DNA of 64,000 nt from Bugula neritina (Eukaryota; Bryozoa; Gymnolaemata; Cheilostomatida; Bugulidae), in the NCBI GenBank assembly GCA_964035545.1, contig OZ037765.1, forward strand, positions 21,832,495 through 21,896,494, given 5' to 3'. The position numbers were made by a program, and so were the translations under genes. Position 1 is the stretch's first letter; every line of letters starts with the position of its first letter. Shown piece after piece: positions 32,901-46,300 of the stretch. Below the pieces are notes generated by a model. It saw nothing but the letters and a program-made list of their open reading frames with translations. It had not been told where the DNA came from and did no database searches.

Positions 32901-35900
32901 AAGATTTACAGCTCTCATTTTGTCTATGCGCAGCACCTAAGTGGACACCATGTAAAAGCTTACAACTAAATGACAGATTTCAAATTATGGAAGAAAGTCA
33001 TACTTTATGGTATCATGATGCCATGTACAAAGTCAAATTTCACTGTTTAGCCTTTTGTGATTATCAGAAACGATAAACTTTGGAAACATAAAAACACAGG
33101 AGTTGCGCTTTCCTAGCTGCTTGTATAGTTAGCCCGAAAATAGGTAGAAAACATCACAGCAGTAGGAATTTATATGGTGGAAATTGTAGTGCACATTCTA
33201 AGGGTCATTTTGATATATAGAACTTGCAGGAAAATACTAAGAACTTCCAATAAATGCCTATTAAACAATACATAGAAATACATAGAAATTTTTGCAAGCG
33301 TCCTTAAACTTTTTCACAGCACTGTACATGATGGCACACAGATAGAATTTTTTTTTACTTTGCTTGGGCTTATTTCAAAAGTATTACAAAATAGGACTCA
33401 CCTCCCAGTCTGACCATTTGCAGGCGAGGTGTATACAGATGGCGGCTATGATTTCAGAGGGATATTGCAGGCACATATTAGTCAGCAACAGGCTACAAAT
33501 ATAACAGCCAATCTCACAAGTCTTGTCTTCAAAGTGAAAATGTTGCAACAGAAATTGAACTGCAGAATACACAGGAAATAGAACACTTTTCAGGTTTACA
33601 TGTTATACACTTTATCAAGAACGTTTCCAAGAACCAACAAATGCATCAAATATAGCTGCGCAGATCAATAACCTTTCCCTCAAACGATAAGAAAAGCTTA
33701 GAATACAATTAATTTAAAATTCAATAACAACAACTAGCATGTGTACCACTGAAAAGACATACCTGTTGGTGGACAGAAAATAGGATAACTGAGATAGCTC
33801 TTTTGGTGCTAAAACAGAGTAGAATTAAAATTACAGATAAATTGCACAATATACTCGTTGGTGAGGATAAAGATTTATAAGCAAGATTTGACAGACAATA
33901 GCACAAAAGATGCAAAAAGATACAGCAAGCACAGCCAAAAGAGTTTTCTGATATCTGGATAAATATGCCTTTATGCTATTGCCAGTATGTAGAACTTCGT
34001 GTCACCATGAAATTTAAACAAAGTTATTCTTATTTTATGTGTTCCATCATTTAGCTATAAATGTGCTACAACATTTTAAAAATTGGTTTTAAACAAGTTT
34101 TTGCTAATCTATACATAAACCAGAATGGTAGAAAACTTGGATTTCCCTTTTAACATTTTCAATTCGAAACTTTACTTGAACCAACTTTGATGGCACATTC
34201 TGCATTAATGAGGTGTAAGGACCTTACCTTTGACTAGCTGGCATAGTTTAACAACATGTGTGTTTGAGTGGTCTATGGTCACGTTGAAACCTACAACAAT
34301 TGCTACGGATGCATTACGACTGTCAGCAAATGTTGTCACAAACTAGCTGCTATAACCACAGCTAGCTTCTGGAAGCCACCCAACAACAATTGCGTTTAAA
34401 TGACTGTCTATAGCAATACAACATCGCAAATTGTGTAGTTTAGCTAGCCATTGATCAGCCTAGAAGTGGTTAGGCAGTATGGCTACATGTATTAGACCAC
34501 AAGTCATGGCACAGCAGATACCATTGCACCACAAAGCACACACACCTAGTGTTTGCAGCAGAATGTTCTCATTGATAACTAGCTCCTGTCCTTTTTCAAA
34601 ATACTCCTAAAAAGAAAGCAAATAATTAGCATGAGACAAAAACCAATTATATATTACGAAATATGAAAAATAAACAACTGTTGACCGAAGAGATTCACAA
34701 TGTTTACCTGACTTCTCACATCTAGTTCTGGAGGTCTTCCACCATCCTCTGTTCTGTGATTAATATAGTTATATGTTCTAATTACTAACTCTATTTTTTT
34801 GGGTTGTTCTTCTACTTTTGCAGCAAGAAAAATACAAGCGGCTGCCATCCTCTGAAGTGAGAAGTAGTAAGTTATAACAAATTACAGAGCAGACCTAATC
34901 AGACAAATACTATTATTCAAACATTAAAGCACCATTTACTCAAATCTGCTTCAACTAGATTACTCCAACACAAAAATATTTTTGAGAGAACACAGCATCA
35001 TAGTGCCCAACTTATCAAATAGTTCACCTACCTTGAATGGGAACTTCTGTAATGAATGGAACATATAGAATCTGTGCATGTAGACTATTGCTGTATTCAT
35101 GCATAATTGGTTTCTGGAATTGTTTAGCTCAAGGAAAACATGCATGAAAGACAAGATAATATTAGCACAGGTAGTAATATGGCCTAATCTACCATTAAAA
35201 CAATGACACAGCATTGTATATAAAATTTAATCCTAATATCCTTAAGAGTTTACCCTATACAATTTTGCACTTATTGCACAGCCACCATTTTAACATGAAC
35301 CAATCATGGCCAATAAAACGCTAAAAACTGTTAAGCTTTATTTACATTTATATAAGAAACCAATTTGTGAGCAAGTTACACAGAGAGATCATTTTTATTC
35401 ATAGTCATTATGCAACATTAATTTTCAATTTAGTATAACACTACTAATGTTATTCCAATTGGATTATGAATAAATAATGTTATTCAGTCTTATTGTTATA
35501 GATCAATCTTATACTTTAAATGTTAAAAGTTGGTTATAACATTACATATAGGTATAACTAAGCCAGTAAACAAGTAGTACTCATACTGATTAGTTGGTCA
35601 CCTTTCACCGCTGTGGTTCTGTGTGAGTGGCTGATTAGTTATCAACATTTAATAAATTAATCTCAATAATTATGATAGAACAAATTGGAAACAAGGCTAA
35701 ATGAGCTTCAGTTTCAAATAAAAATCAAGTTTAAATTTAAAACTAAAAGTAACACTATTTTTATTGCCATCAAATAATTCCTTTAATTTGTGGGATCACC
35801 AACAATTATCTTTAGGAATTGTAACTAATTTTTGAACAGTAACACCTTGAGATAAATGGCATTTTAGCTTTTTCCATTTATTGTAATCTTTTGATTGTTC

Positions 35901-37073
35901 GTTTTACTATAACTGTTACTTTGGTAGTCTGCTGACCATTACTGTTACCGTTACACTTACCGTAACTGTTAGACTAACACGAACAGTTATAGTAACCCAT
36001 AACATCAAGTTCAACTGTTAGTAGGCAGTAAGACTAACTTTTAAATGAGCTTAAAGTTAATAGAAATTCAAAGTTGATAGTGTTAATAACTATATTAATA
36101 ATAATTACTATAAATAAATACTTATTACATTTAATTCGGATTTTATCATTATTACAATATATTTCTTATTATAAAAGTTGAAACAATACATTGAATTCAA
36201 CAGTTATGGATATCACAATAATAATCGTTTCGATACAATAATTATAAATATAATATTATTAATATAAAATTAAATATAAAATCAAAATGAAGTATTAATA
36301 ATCATAATGATATTCACAATTTAGCATTTAGTTTTACATTAGGTTTACAATTACTATACTTTGTCTTTATACACTTACAGTTAACTTTATAGTTATACCG
36401 ATAGCAACACGTTTACTTTGTCTCTAACTCCTTAAACTTTAAAGTTACTCATACTGTGTTGGCTCTAGCTACACTATCACGATGAGTATGTATCTGTATC
36501 TGGGTCGAGTCTCTAGACCCTCGAGAGGGAAGAGGAGACCCTCGCGGAGGATTGTTATAAAAGCGTGACTTTAGAGATTCTCAGGTCTCTTATTGTCCTA
36601 GGAAGAAAACTATTAAAGTATATGTTAGAATAGTATCATGTATGACATTGATTCAATGTCATACTAATCGTGATTGATTTTGAATCACATTCACATTGAC
36701 TATCAATATCCTCTATGACCAAGAGTAAGACTAAGAGCAACTCAAACTGACACTGCCAGACTCCGTGTAACTGTAAGACTTAGAGTTAATAGAATAGTAT
36801 TCCTATTTTGAAATGTCAATTTTATATTATAAAAATAATTCAATTTAATAGAGTAACACTAACAGTAACAGTAAGTCTAACATAAATTTGAAGTTAAGCT
36901 CTGTGTATGCATTATCTTAAAGGATACAGTTGCATTTTTTGTCCCATTTTTTGAATGAGGTCGGCGGCTTGTTGCCTAATAGTTGACTCTTTTTCCTCTG
37001 TAAAGCCATTTTTAATGCTGGGCGTGTTGCTTAGTTGATCTCTTGTAAACAACCACCTAGTATGGCCCGCCAT
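29991..37073 (-). CDS. CCNT: Cyclin T (P-TEFb subunit), 12 exons, 457 aa
   Basis: Minus-strand exons are 37073-36928, 35113-35032, 34851-34708, 34606-34546, 34290-34228, 33808-33763, 33492-33402, 31258-31186, 31090-31014, 30895-30639, 30518-30345 and 30150-29991 (1374 nt, all phases agree). Cyclin T binds CDK9 to form P-TEFb, which phosphorylates RNA polymerase II and pause factors to release elongation in the nucleus. The N-terminus has MAGHTRWLFTRDQL, then NTAIVYMHRFYMFHS, FLAAKVEEQPKK and CIHLACKWSDWE, all diagnostic of the T-type cyclin fold (residues about 5-260). The C-terminal tail has a histidine/serine-rich stretch (about 265-345), the family's polymerase-CTD-binding type region, and ends in a proline-rich run. 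It is shorter than the vertebrate proteins (about 730 residues), mainly in the tail. Intron 7 carries a dead Tc1 element and intron 1 period-six repeats. Divergent from KANSL2, 1.25 kb away. Confidence 0.95.
31543..33324 (-). mobile_element. Tc1-like DNA transposon, inactive, 1.78 kb
   Basis: Terminal inverted repeats start CAGTGCTGTGAAAAAGTTT and continue AAGGACGC, with the complement at 33324. TA lies outside each end (31541-31542 and 33325-33326). The minus strand encodes a Tc1 transposase in pieces. The paired-type helix-turn-helix lies at 32936-32613, a VMFWGCIT block near 32365-32340, and DNAPCH to WPAQSRDLNPI near 32210-32095. Frames are shifted between these parts. The spacing is that of DD34E, but the catalytic glutamate is replaced by arginine (NPIRNSW where NPIENLW is usual). 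It sits in intron 7 of cyclin T in the same orientation. Confidence 0.94.
35890..36870. repeat. Degenerate period-six TANNA[C/G] tracts in cyclin T intron 1
   Basis: Stretches such as 35930-36010 and 36840-36880 are built of hexamers like TAACAC, TAACAG and TAGTAA, interrupted by ordinary AT-rich DNA. A GC-richer patch at 36500-36550 contains several short inverted CTCGAG/GAGACC words. Same class as the arrays at 37640, 48540, 56260 and 57830. Confidence 0.6.
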
Positions 37074-38322
37074 TTACAGATGAAACTGACATACAGACAG
37101 ACAAAAACTACCTAAAACTATTTAGTGCAGATTTTAAAGCTTTATATTTTGCTGCGGTTTAAATTTTTTTAACCAAATACAAAAATCTGTATGATAAAAA
37201 TACACTGTAACGATTTGTTGCAAAAAATTCAATAAAATTGATGCTTATCGCAAAAAGCTTGTCTGAAAAGCGCGGAAATTATAGTGGGATTGTCATGACC
37301 CAATAAAACACCTGAGTTTGTAACCAATGGACGTACGAATCCATGTCACATGACGTTGTTGATGCAATCCACGGAAATTTAAATCAACATGAACACGGTG
37401 TAATCCAAAGAGATAAAAGTGCACACAAAATTACTCTGTTCTAAATAATATTATATAAAATAGGTACATTTTAACAAAGATATAGTGCAATATGCTGTAA
37501 GAGTGGGAGATAGGGTAGGTATAACAAAACCTTGCCATTTCTTAAACAAAATAGTTCTAAAAGTAAAACGCTTCAGTCGGCGGCTTGCAGCTAGTGAGTG
37601 TGACAGGCTCCGAGTCTGACTACTTATACTAGTACTACTACTGCTAGTGCTACTACTACTACTACTACTTACTTTTAGTCTTAGTCTCTTTTGTAAGTGC
37701 AGTATGACTATGAGTATCACTATCAGTATGACTATGGATATCAATGTAACTATAAGTATAAGTATTACTATTCGTGTTACTACTAACACTAACAGTAACA
37801 CTAATACTATAGTAATACTAATAGTGAGTAATACTTATACTTATAGTTATACTAATACTAATGACTAATGTAATTCTGATAAGTAATACTAATAATAATA
37901 GTAATACTAATACTAATTACCTCAATATGAATATTACCTCAGTTGAGGTAGGACTTCAGCAGCGACTGGAATGTTAATAGGGAAGCCTGTAGTGACAACT
38001 TGAACTTATATTAGACCAGGGTTAGCACTTGTTAACAGTATTTGGTGTTTTGTAATTACTTATTATTTTTTCGAGCATCTCACAAATTGTTTGTGGCAGA
38101 AAACTAGTGTGAAACATGCTTTTCCTAGCTGGTATCGAAATAGTAATCAGTTTAAGTAATCTGTATTGATCGCATAATGCCTGCAAGTTTTGGTTATGCA
38201 AACTCCATGTGCATAATAACAAATATTATTTGCAAGTATTAGTAACAACCGGTTTTTAATAAAGCAGGTCCTTAAATTCGTACAACTACAAGTTATTTTT
38301 GAATTTTAGAAAATAATCAGGC
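37074..38322. promoter_or_regulatory. Divergent intergenic region, cyclin T and KANSL2
   Basis: This 1.25-kb stretch separates the two start codons and must hold both promoters or upstream exons. No TATA box is convincing. An acceptor-like TTTTGAATTTTAG just before the KANSL2 ATG (38298-38310) suggests a 5' UTR intron. The middle (37640-37960) is a period-six repeat array. Confidence 0.5.
37640..37960. repeat. Period-six TANNA[C/G] array
   Basis: From about 37700 the sequence parses into hexamers with fixed T, A, A and a final C or G: TATGAC, TATGAG, TATCAC, TATCAG, then TATAAG, TATTAC, TAACAC, TAACAG, TAATAC, TAATAG. The two middle bases vary almost freely. A CTA/CTG-type trinucleotide tract precedes it. 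Confidence 0.75.
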
Positions 38323-41300
38323 ATGGATGTGGATATGCAAAGTTCTGGACAGATGCAATGCCGTTACTCCTTACGCCAATGCCACAAATCTGTCCTGGAT
38401 GGATATCAGTATTGCTACACACATATACTAGAGGACAAGGGCTGTCCATTTTACCAGTGCAGTTATGTTTCTGGCAAAACAGGAAGGAGATGTGCGCAAG
38501 CTACATTAAAGCCTGGAAAAAAAGATGGGTAGGAATGTTAGCCACATTTAAATTTAGAGAAATTTAAACATTGCACGTTTCATATGTAAATCTGTGAGCT
38601 TATACTAGCTGAAACTTGACAATTGTTGGTATCCAACTCGGAAGATATGCTCTGAATTTTTTTACTCTTTACCTGAGTTTTTTTACTGCTTCACTTGAAG
38701 ATATCCTCAGTTTTTCATTTTTTAGTCCACCACATCCATTAATTTAATCGTTTCATGTGCACAATTCACTGTTTTATACTTTTAAACTTTTAGTTTTGTC
38801 AACTGTAGCAATAAAACATAATCCTGAAAATGAGAATGCAAAGCTGTGGCAATAATTGCTGCATGTATTCATAAAAATTTTGAATGTTATGATTTTGAAG
38901 CACGTACAATGTTTGACATAAACTTCTAATGTAGTGAAATTGTAGTATGGTTGCTATACTCATTACATATAGTGTATCACATGATATGTTTACAGGCTCT
39001 GCCCTCAACACAGTCTGAAGCTCAACAGGTCACGATGTATGATGGCTAAGAAACAGTTGGCTAGTAATGTGGACATTCCCGAGTCACTGCTGGGAGAATT
39101 GGAGTATCACAGCACCACGCTATACAATAACAGTCGCGGGAAACAGAAAGTTCCATCCGGCGACAGTTCAAATTCCCATTTAGCAGGTTAGCAATTCTAA
39201 AGCAAGTGAATTGGATATTTTAAAAGACTATGATGTCACATTTTATTAAGTTATAAGTCATCCAGGGCTACCTTTACTTCAAGTTAGTTCCTTTAGTGTG
39301 TAGGTGCTAGACCTATTAATTTTTGTGCATTTCAACTTGCACACCAAAATGTGAGGTAATTTCATTTTTGCTACAGTCTTATTCATTGATAATCATTAGA
39401 ACGTCATGTATAGTTGGCTCATTAAAGACTTTCATTTCACGTGATGAACCAATTTGTTCCCTTTTTCACTGAACAAGATTTTTCATGATTTGTGATTTTT
39501 ATACTTACATATCACTTTGTTTAAATCTGGTAATATGTTTCTTTAAACTAGTAAAATTTAAGCCTTACTAGTTTTGATATTCAGTGTGACTTTTATTGCC
39601 ATTTGATTACACGCCATGCGCTCGAACCTCTTTCTAACTGTATTTATGTTTGTGGCCAGAACTCGCTAGCTCTAGTGATTCTGAAGTTGAGCGAAGTTCT
39701 CATACAGTTGCCTCAATGTGGCAGCCAGATTCAGACTCCGAGAGTGTCGACAGTGAGCAAGAGGACATGTTCAAGTGAGTCAGCAGTTAAAGTTATATTT
39801 CTACTTTTGGACTTGATACTTTGCTGCTCTATCTTTTATTGATTTTTGTATGTTTTGAAAATGATATATATTTTAAATGTAACAAGAAGTATTTATGAGT
39901 TAATGCTTTCACCTTGTGTGTTATATATGTGTTGGTATGTGTATATAGTAGGTGTATCTGAGATTCAAAGTTTCATAATTTTTGAGGTCAGAAATTGGCA
40001 ATTCTGATTATTATAATTTCTTAGTTATTCTTAACTTTAATGGTTGAAAACTTTAGTCTCTATTATTTTTTTTCTTACTTGTTGTAGAATATTAGTAATT
40101 GACAATAAAGAAATTGTTGATTAGTAAAAAAGTTTTCAATTAGTGTGTAGCTACTTCAATAAAAGTTAATTTACAGTCATTTTACATTGATACAATTCAA
40201 GTGACCATTAAAATGATTGTCTTCTGCAATGTTTGCTGTTGCACATATTTCAAGTTGCTAGAGGCCAACAACTTTCAAATGAGGTCATATGAATAGTAAC
40301 CTCTGTGCATAAAACACTATTGATTTTATAATTTTTATTAATAAATCCAATTGTGGTTACACCTACATCTGCACATAATGCACTTAGCTAATATTTTACT
40401 AATAATTAGACATGCTACATTGTTATTATGTGCTGTAATATATAATCTAACTCATAATGTATTTCTACTATGCAGATATTGTATTGCATTACTATACATA
40501 TACTGTATCTTACTATGTAGTAATGTATATACTGTATCTTACAATTATAACCATGTATATTGTATACTCATGATATTTTACTTGATACACTTTACATGAC
40601 TGAAATGTTGGACTAATGTTAGGTATGCTGAAGTACTAACTGCTGAGGAGGTAACCAGAATCACTAGGGATAAACTTATACGTCTTCAATCACTGTATAT
40701 TGAGCAGTTCAAGTGGCTGCAGAACGTCTTGAGGGAGAGACGACGAAAGTATCTACAATCAAGAACTGCTGAAAGCCCAACTAGCCAAAAAGATTACGGT
40801 AAAATTTGTTTGAATTATCTCATGTTGCAAAAAATTGGTATAATTTACAATCGAAGAATGGAGTGGGTTTTAAACTAGATGTTTTGGTTTTCCTTTTTGT
40901 GCTTGCTGTTGAAATACCGGCAAATTATTGGTAAAAAAAAACTTGAATGATTTGTTCCTTAGCCTTAATAGTAAGTACTTATATGTCCTAGACATTTTCA
41001 TTATTAAAACATTAGCTGGGGATTAACTTTGTGTCAAATTTATATTACATGACCTTTAATAATTTTTCTGGGAGTGAAATTTTATTTATTGGCATGTTAT
41101 ACTACAGAGCATGTATTTTGGTTATGTAGACAATGCTGCCGAGACTGCTGACCCTATAATGCCGGTGAAAAATGATACTTTCTCTAACACCAATGAAGTC
41201 GCAGAGTACGTTGCTTTAAGGCGATACCATCGGCGTCACGGGCAGGTATTTTAACATCCACGACTTGTGATGTTCAAATGATGCAGGATATACTATACAT

Positions 41301-43086
41301 ACCCTGCAAAGTAGTGTATTGCCTGTGATTCAGCAATATTAGTGTCTGCAACTCGGTGCCAGTGCAGATATGACCTTGCTAAGACATGTAGTCTCTCAGT
41401 TGAAGATTGTGATTAAGGTGTTCAGTTATGAACTCTGCATTATTAGGACTATGAAAATAGGTAGATTAAAACTATAATGCTGGAGGTAGATTACATTTTT
41501 ACCATCTTCAAAATATTAAGGGTCTTTTTGATATCACATTAAGCTGTTTTGGACAGGAAGCACTGATGTATATGAGGTCACAAGAACGTAGGAGAGCGGT
41601 ATGTGACCCGTCCGCTACTGATGGCCACAACACAAACAAATACAGATACTCTTCTAAACACGGCACCAAATACTGCTCCGTAAAATCATCCAAATGCCAT
41701 GCCAAGTCACTACCATTCACAAGATACTGCATCAAGCGTATCCTTTTTGCAATGCTTATCAGAATTAGTTTTTCTTTAAATTTCATTCTCCGTTTTTCAT
41801 ATTTTGTTGATCATAGCTTTTGTATTCTTCATTTTCCTAGAGCGCTGGTTGAAATGGGCTTAGTTTCGCAGCAGTTTATACTCCCGAGTCATAAATATTT
41901 ACAGTAATAATTTTATCATTAACTGCAGAGTTATGTGTTTGTAGGATTTGTATTCTATAATATAGTTTTTCTTGGTATTGGTCATGGGTTGAGTCACCAT
42001 CATCTTTTTGATAATATTCTTTTTAAATGTAAAGTTCTATATGAACTCACACCATCATGGTAAACTAGTCTCTGGATTTAATGTTTCTTTTTGTTAAGTC
42101 AAAAACTTCAATTTCTTATAGCAAGTTTATCATATCTAGAAATAACAATTTTTGGGCTATATAAGTGTTTCAAGTGCTTTCTCCTTTATCTTTATGACTC
42201 AAATTTTGTTTCATATTAACCAGTATAGTTTCCTTATACAGTTGGTGTAGATGTGGAACGTGATGTGCAGCAAGTGCTGTTTAGGCGGTGTGGATATCAA
42301 GCTGTAGAAGACGGTTTAAATTGTGAAAGAATTGTTCCTAATATAAGCAGCTACAACAGATGTGATTACCATTGTAATGTTGGTGATTTTGAGCTTATGT
42401 ATGCTCAGTGTGAACGCTCTACAAGTGAGGTTAATTTCATATATATTTATAAAGATCATCACTTTCAATGTCAACAAAAACAATGGTCGTCATTGCAATT
42501 TCATTCTTTCAGTTATAATAAATTGAGCCCTCTGTGGTTTAATGCAAATCTCCAATGCAGACCTCGAATACCACCAACCTTGAACTAAACAAACATGTTA
42601 TTTAACATAGGTATCGCTTATTAGGGTGTTACTATTCGCTTTCATGTTATAACATTATAGTTTTTTGTTCACCACGGTATAATTTTCTGTTGTCAGGAAA
42701 TCGAGCTTCACAACTCGCCTATTATTTCATCGCCTTCACATCCTCCTTGTGAGACTGATACTTTCATGCAGACCGAATCGACAGCTGTAATAGACGAAGG
42801 TAACTCGGAACCACCACACCCACCTCCTATTCAAACAGATGGAGGTGAGTTGAGGATGTGAGGCTGCTTATGTTAATGTTTCTATGACTTAATTTTGATT
42901 CATAATGTAATGAAATTTATCTGGATATTATTGTCTATTTAAGAAATGTAACTCAAACTGTTAAAACGAAAACCAGCTTCTAAAATAGCTCATTTATACA
43001 CCTTGCCTTGCAGCTACCAGCGGTTTCATGTCACCGTTAATGTTAATCATATTAATTTTGTAGATATTGAAGAGCCTAAGTCATAA
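38323..43086 (+). CDS. KANSL2: KAT8 regulatory NSL complex subunit 2 homologue, nine exons, 447 aa
   Basis: Exons are 38323-38528, 38996-39186, 39660-39774, 40623-40798, 41130-41245, 41557-41737, 42242-42429, 42697-42844 and 43064-43086 (1344 nt). KANSL2 belongs to the nuclear NSL complex that directs MOF/KAT8 acetylation of histone H4 at promoters. The first cysteine/histidine domain includes CYTHILEDKGCPFYQCSYVS and KPGKKDG, close to vertebrate KANSL2. An acidic serine segment follows (DSDSESVDSEQED), then EEVTRITRDKLIRLQSLYIEQF and the RRYHRRHG basic block. A second cysteine-rich domain spans exons 6-7. Where vertebrates have a Cys-x-x-His in that second domain, the exon 6/7 junction here gives Cys-Ile-Lys-Leu, so the histidine is apparently lost. 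Length is near the vertebrate 492. It converges on TRAM, with 270 bp between stop codons. Confidence 0.92.
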
Positions 43087-43356
43087 CATGCAACTAACAA
43101 TTGTGACAGAAAACTGAAGTGGAAACAACACAATGTTTTATAAGTTTTTTAACACCCACATTATTAAATAATTGTAATAACAAATAAAAATAAAAAATGA
43201 CATTTGGAAGGATACTTGAATGAGTTTAGACTACTAAATTCAATCACGAGTAATGGGATACAGTTAGAGTCTGTGAAAATTCGATTGTTAAGATGTTGGT
43301 GGCCATTAGAAGTCTGTTTGTCTGCGTAAGTCATTATTTGATGTTGTAGTTTACAT
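43087..43356. terminator. Shared 3' region of convergent KANSL2 and TRAM
   Basis: The two stops face each other across 270 bp. The sequence AACAAATAAAAATAAAAAATG around 43179-43199 supplies plus-strand poly(A)-signal-like words for KANSL2. Minus-strand AATAAT/AATAAA-like words lie near 43150-43175 for TRAM, so the transcripts may overlap at their ends. Confidence 0.5.
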
Positions 43357-46300
43357 CTATTGCTTCTTCTTTTGTGTTCCATTTGCCACTGTAAAAGAAA
43401 ACCAAATGCATTATTTGTCATTCGCATTTGATCTATATTCTATATAGATAACAGAATTGTTTAAATTGTTGTCCCCCAACTAGTTGCTCGGTTAAAACAG
43501 GTCTGGCACATGTATTTATGCAGTAATAAAATATGTTGAAATATCTTGGCCCCATTTCAAATACAACTTTTCATGAGTTGTAAATTTAGTGTTTTATGCC
43601 GATACCAAGTTTAATTTTTATTACATTTTAGATAATTAGTAAAAAATTATTATGGTTCAGCAAATATAGCCAGCTAGAACTTTTTTGCTTCAATAATTAT
43701 TGATTTATTATCACAGAGAATGGATGGATTAATTCTAAAGAAATCTTCTGTTGGATAAATATTTCACCATTTTAGGAGTTTGGCATAAAAAGAATTACAC
43801 AACTAAAGTGCATAGGTACTCAACTCTGAAACTGATGGCCAAGATGTTTCTAAATACTTTATTACTACAAAAATGTAACTGTGAGACTTGCTTTAGGATA
43901 TGCCCTCTGTTAGTATTGATGTTAGTAAGATTTGATCTATTGTACAGTGTGGGGGCAGTGAGTGAAGACTGTTGAAAAATGGTGATTACCTTTGACAGAC
44001 TTTTTAGCCTGGTGTGTTTCTGCAGGTGACGAATCTTTGCTACGCTTTACTTGGAAATTTATAAAGTTCCATGTCATCCATGCTTGCAGGAGGCAAATGC
44101 CAACTGAACTAGAGACTCTGCAATAATATTAACACCAGAATATTATTGTTTATTTCATGAATCATCCAGCATTTCCTCTCAAAAGCATTTACTTTTGCTC
44201 ACATTGAATTGCCTAATAAAACATCATTACAACTAAATCAATTTGTTAATTACGATGTGCATTCAATACCTTGGAATTATTCCTGTGCTAGTTGTGGGGT
44301 TTTCTGCATGAACCTGACCAAATCCGAACCAGAAAGTGATGGCAGTTATTACAACAGTGGCAAACCTTGCACCCGCAAACAGTAAACTCCACAGCCGAAA
44401 TCTAAAAATGTATAATTGAATTGCAAAATCTGCATGAAAATAACGTGTGTACAAATAAATTCCTTAAAAAGAAACTTGTTTCTGGTTACGAACAGGGTAT
44501 GTGAAATGGTTGTCTCATTCAAACAAATAGCATAAGCCTGTGAAATTATCTTTGGCTGGTCAATGATAGTTAAGGGAAGGGGAGATAATTACAGCTGTGC
44601 TATATAATACTATAAGTGCAAATTTCATTTGTTTCCACTTGTTCAATTTTTGCACAGTATAAAAGAACTTGCTATAAGCTCAGCACTAGTTAGGCCAATT
44701 GAAATGTACCAGAGTGAGTAATTTCTATCAATTGTATTTAGCAGCATGGTACACTATTCAATTTCTCTCCAGCATGTTAAATTAACAACTAAGTAAATCA
44801 GCTGCTCTTGAATAATAACTTATGAGTTTGTGATAAATATTGCATTGCTTTTTAATTTGATAATATTCTCACATATGCTAGATTTCAGTACTTATAAAAC
44901 AATGAAAGGTGGTGACGTGTTGAACATACCCTCCTTGTGCAAGATCAGTTTTGTCAAACAAGTATAACATTTTAGCCATATGGAAGATGCCTTCAACTAA
45001 GTAATGCAGGGCCAGGAGAACCATCATCACCCTTTGATAGCTACAAACAAATGGAAATGTAGAACTGTCAGCTCCTTAGAATTGCATAGTATTGCAATGC
45101 TAAACCCAACAATTTTAATTCAAAATAATTATAATTAGATAATATAATGAATATTATGTTTCATAAAAATTTCAACATGAAAAAATTAATGGATTTCATT
45201 AGCACTGTAGGGATTTCAAACCACTATTGATAAATATATATATATATATATAAGATAAAAAGCAATGATTTCTAGAACTTACTGCAGCACATATCCAAGA
45301 ACAATGCTTATTAGGTAAAGAGAGGCATATTGAATTTTTGCAGGCATATCTTCCTACAAATACAATTTGTGAAATATATTGAAGCTGAAAGTGCTTCTTG
45401 GAGAATAACCAAGAGTGTGAAAACAATGAAGACATCCTAAAAAGCTCTATTTTTAATACTGATTGTCAAAAACTAATATAATATGATATAGCATGTTTTG
45501 TACTGTAGCATTGTACTAAGAGTAAACGTTGTATTGCAGCAACTTCCTACTTCATTTACGCAAAGACATAGGGCACAAAGCTCACCTTTTTAGTTTTACA
45601 AAGATAAAGTTCAGGGAACACATGCACCCAGTACGATATCTGAAGGATGTAAAAAAGTTTGTGTAGCCAAGGCATTGCAATGTGCTCATCGGGATAGCCA
45701 TTCCAAAAGCTGCTGAAAAACTTCACATATCCTTTTTCAGCAGACTGTAATGAAGAAATTAAGTTTATCATTACTCACTTTCCAAACATGCTGAATATGC
45801 ACATCGTCTTACTCACAGCTCACTGAAGTTGCATGACTATAGCAAGTAGAAGATTTCAAAATTTTAAAAAAATATTCTAAGCTTTAGCTGTTACTTGGCT
45901 GGCTAACTTATACTCAAGTTTAATGCCAATGCACTTTAAACATTTCCAATACAGTTTTGTAGCATCTCAACATTAAATTTAATCTACCTGATTGAAACTT
46001 CCATAAAATAACAAAATAAAAAATACCGTGGACGTGTCTGTATTTAGCCACCTAATTTGGTATGTTCGGATGATAATGTGAGGATTTGCCCAAACAAGCA
46101 TTAATACAAACTATAACACTAAAAAAAGAGTAGTTCTAATAAAAAATTCCTTATTATTTAATTACTTGGTTGTATCGGCATTCTCAACTAAACACTAATT
46201 TTTGTGAGCCCTGTAATTTTTTGAAAAAATACCGAAGTTAAAAACCAATCTACTGAGAAAATATAGTTCAAGTAAAATTCAAACAAATAGTAGATCTACA

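Noticed and set aside
37451-37868. Serine- or isoleucine/threonine-rich proteins near 37.5-37.9 kb on both strands
   Set aside because: They are translations of the period-six array; composition follows the repeat and no splice context exists.
40351-40599. Tyrosine/leucine-rich frame in KANSL2 intron 3
   Set aside because: It lies wholly inside an intron between well-supported exons and shows only AT-biased composition.
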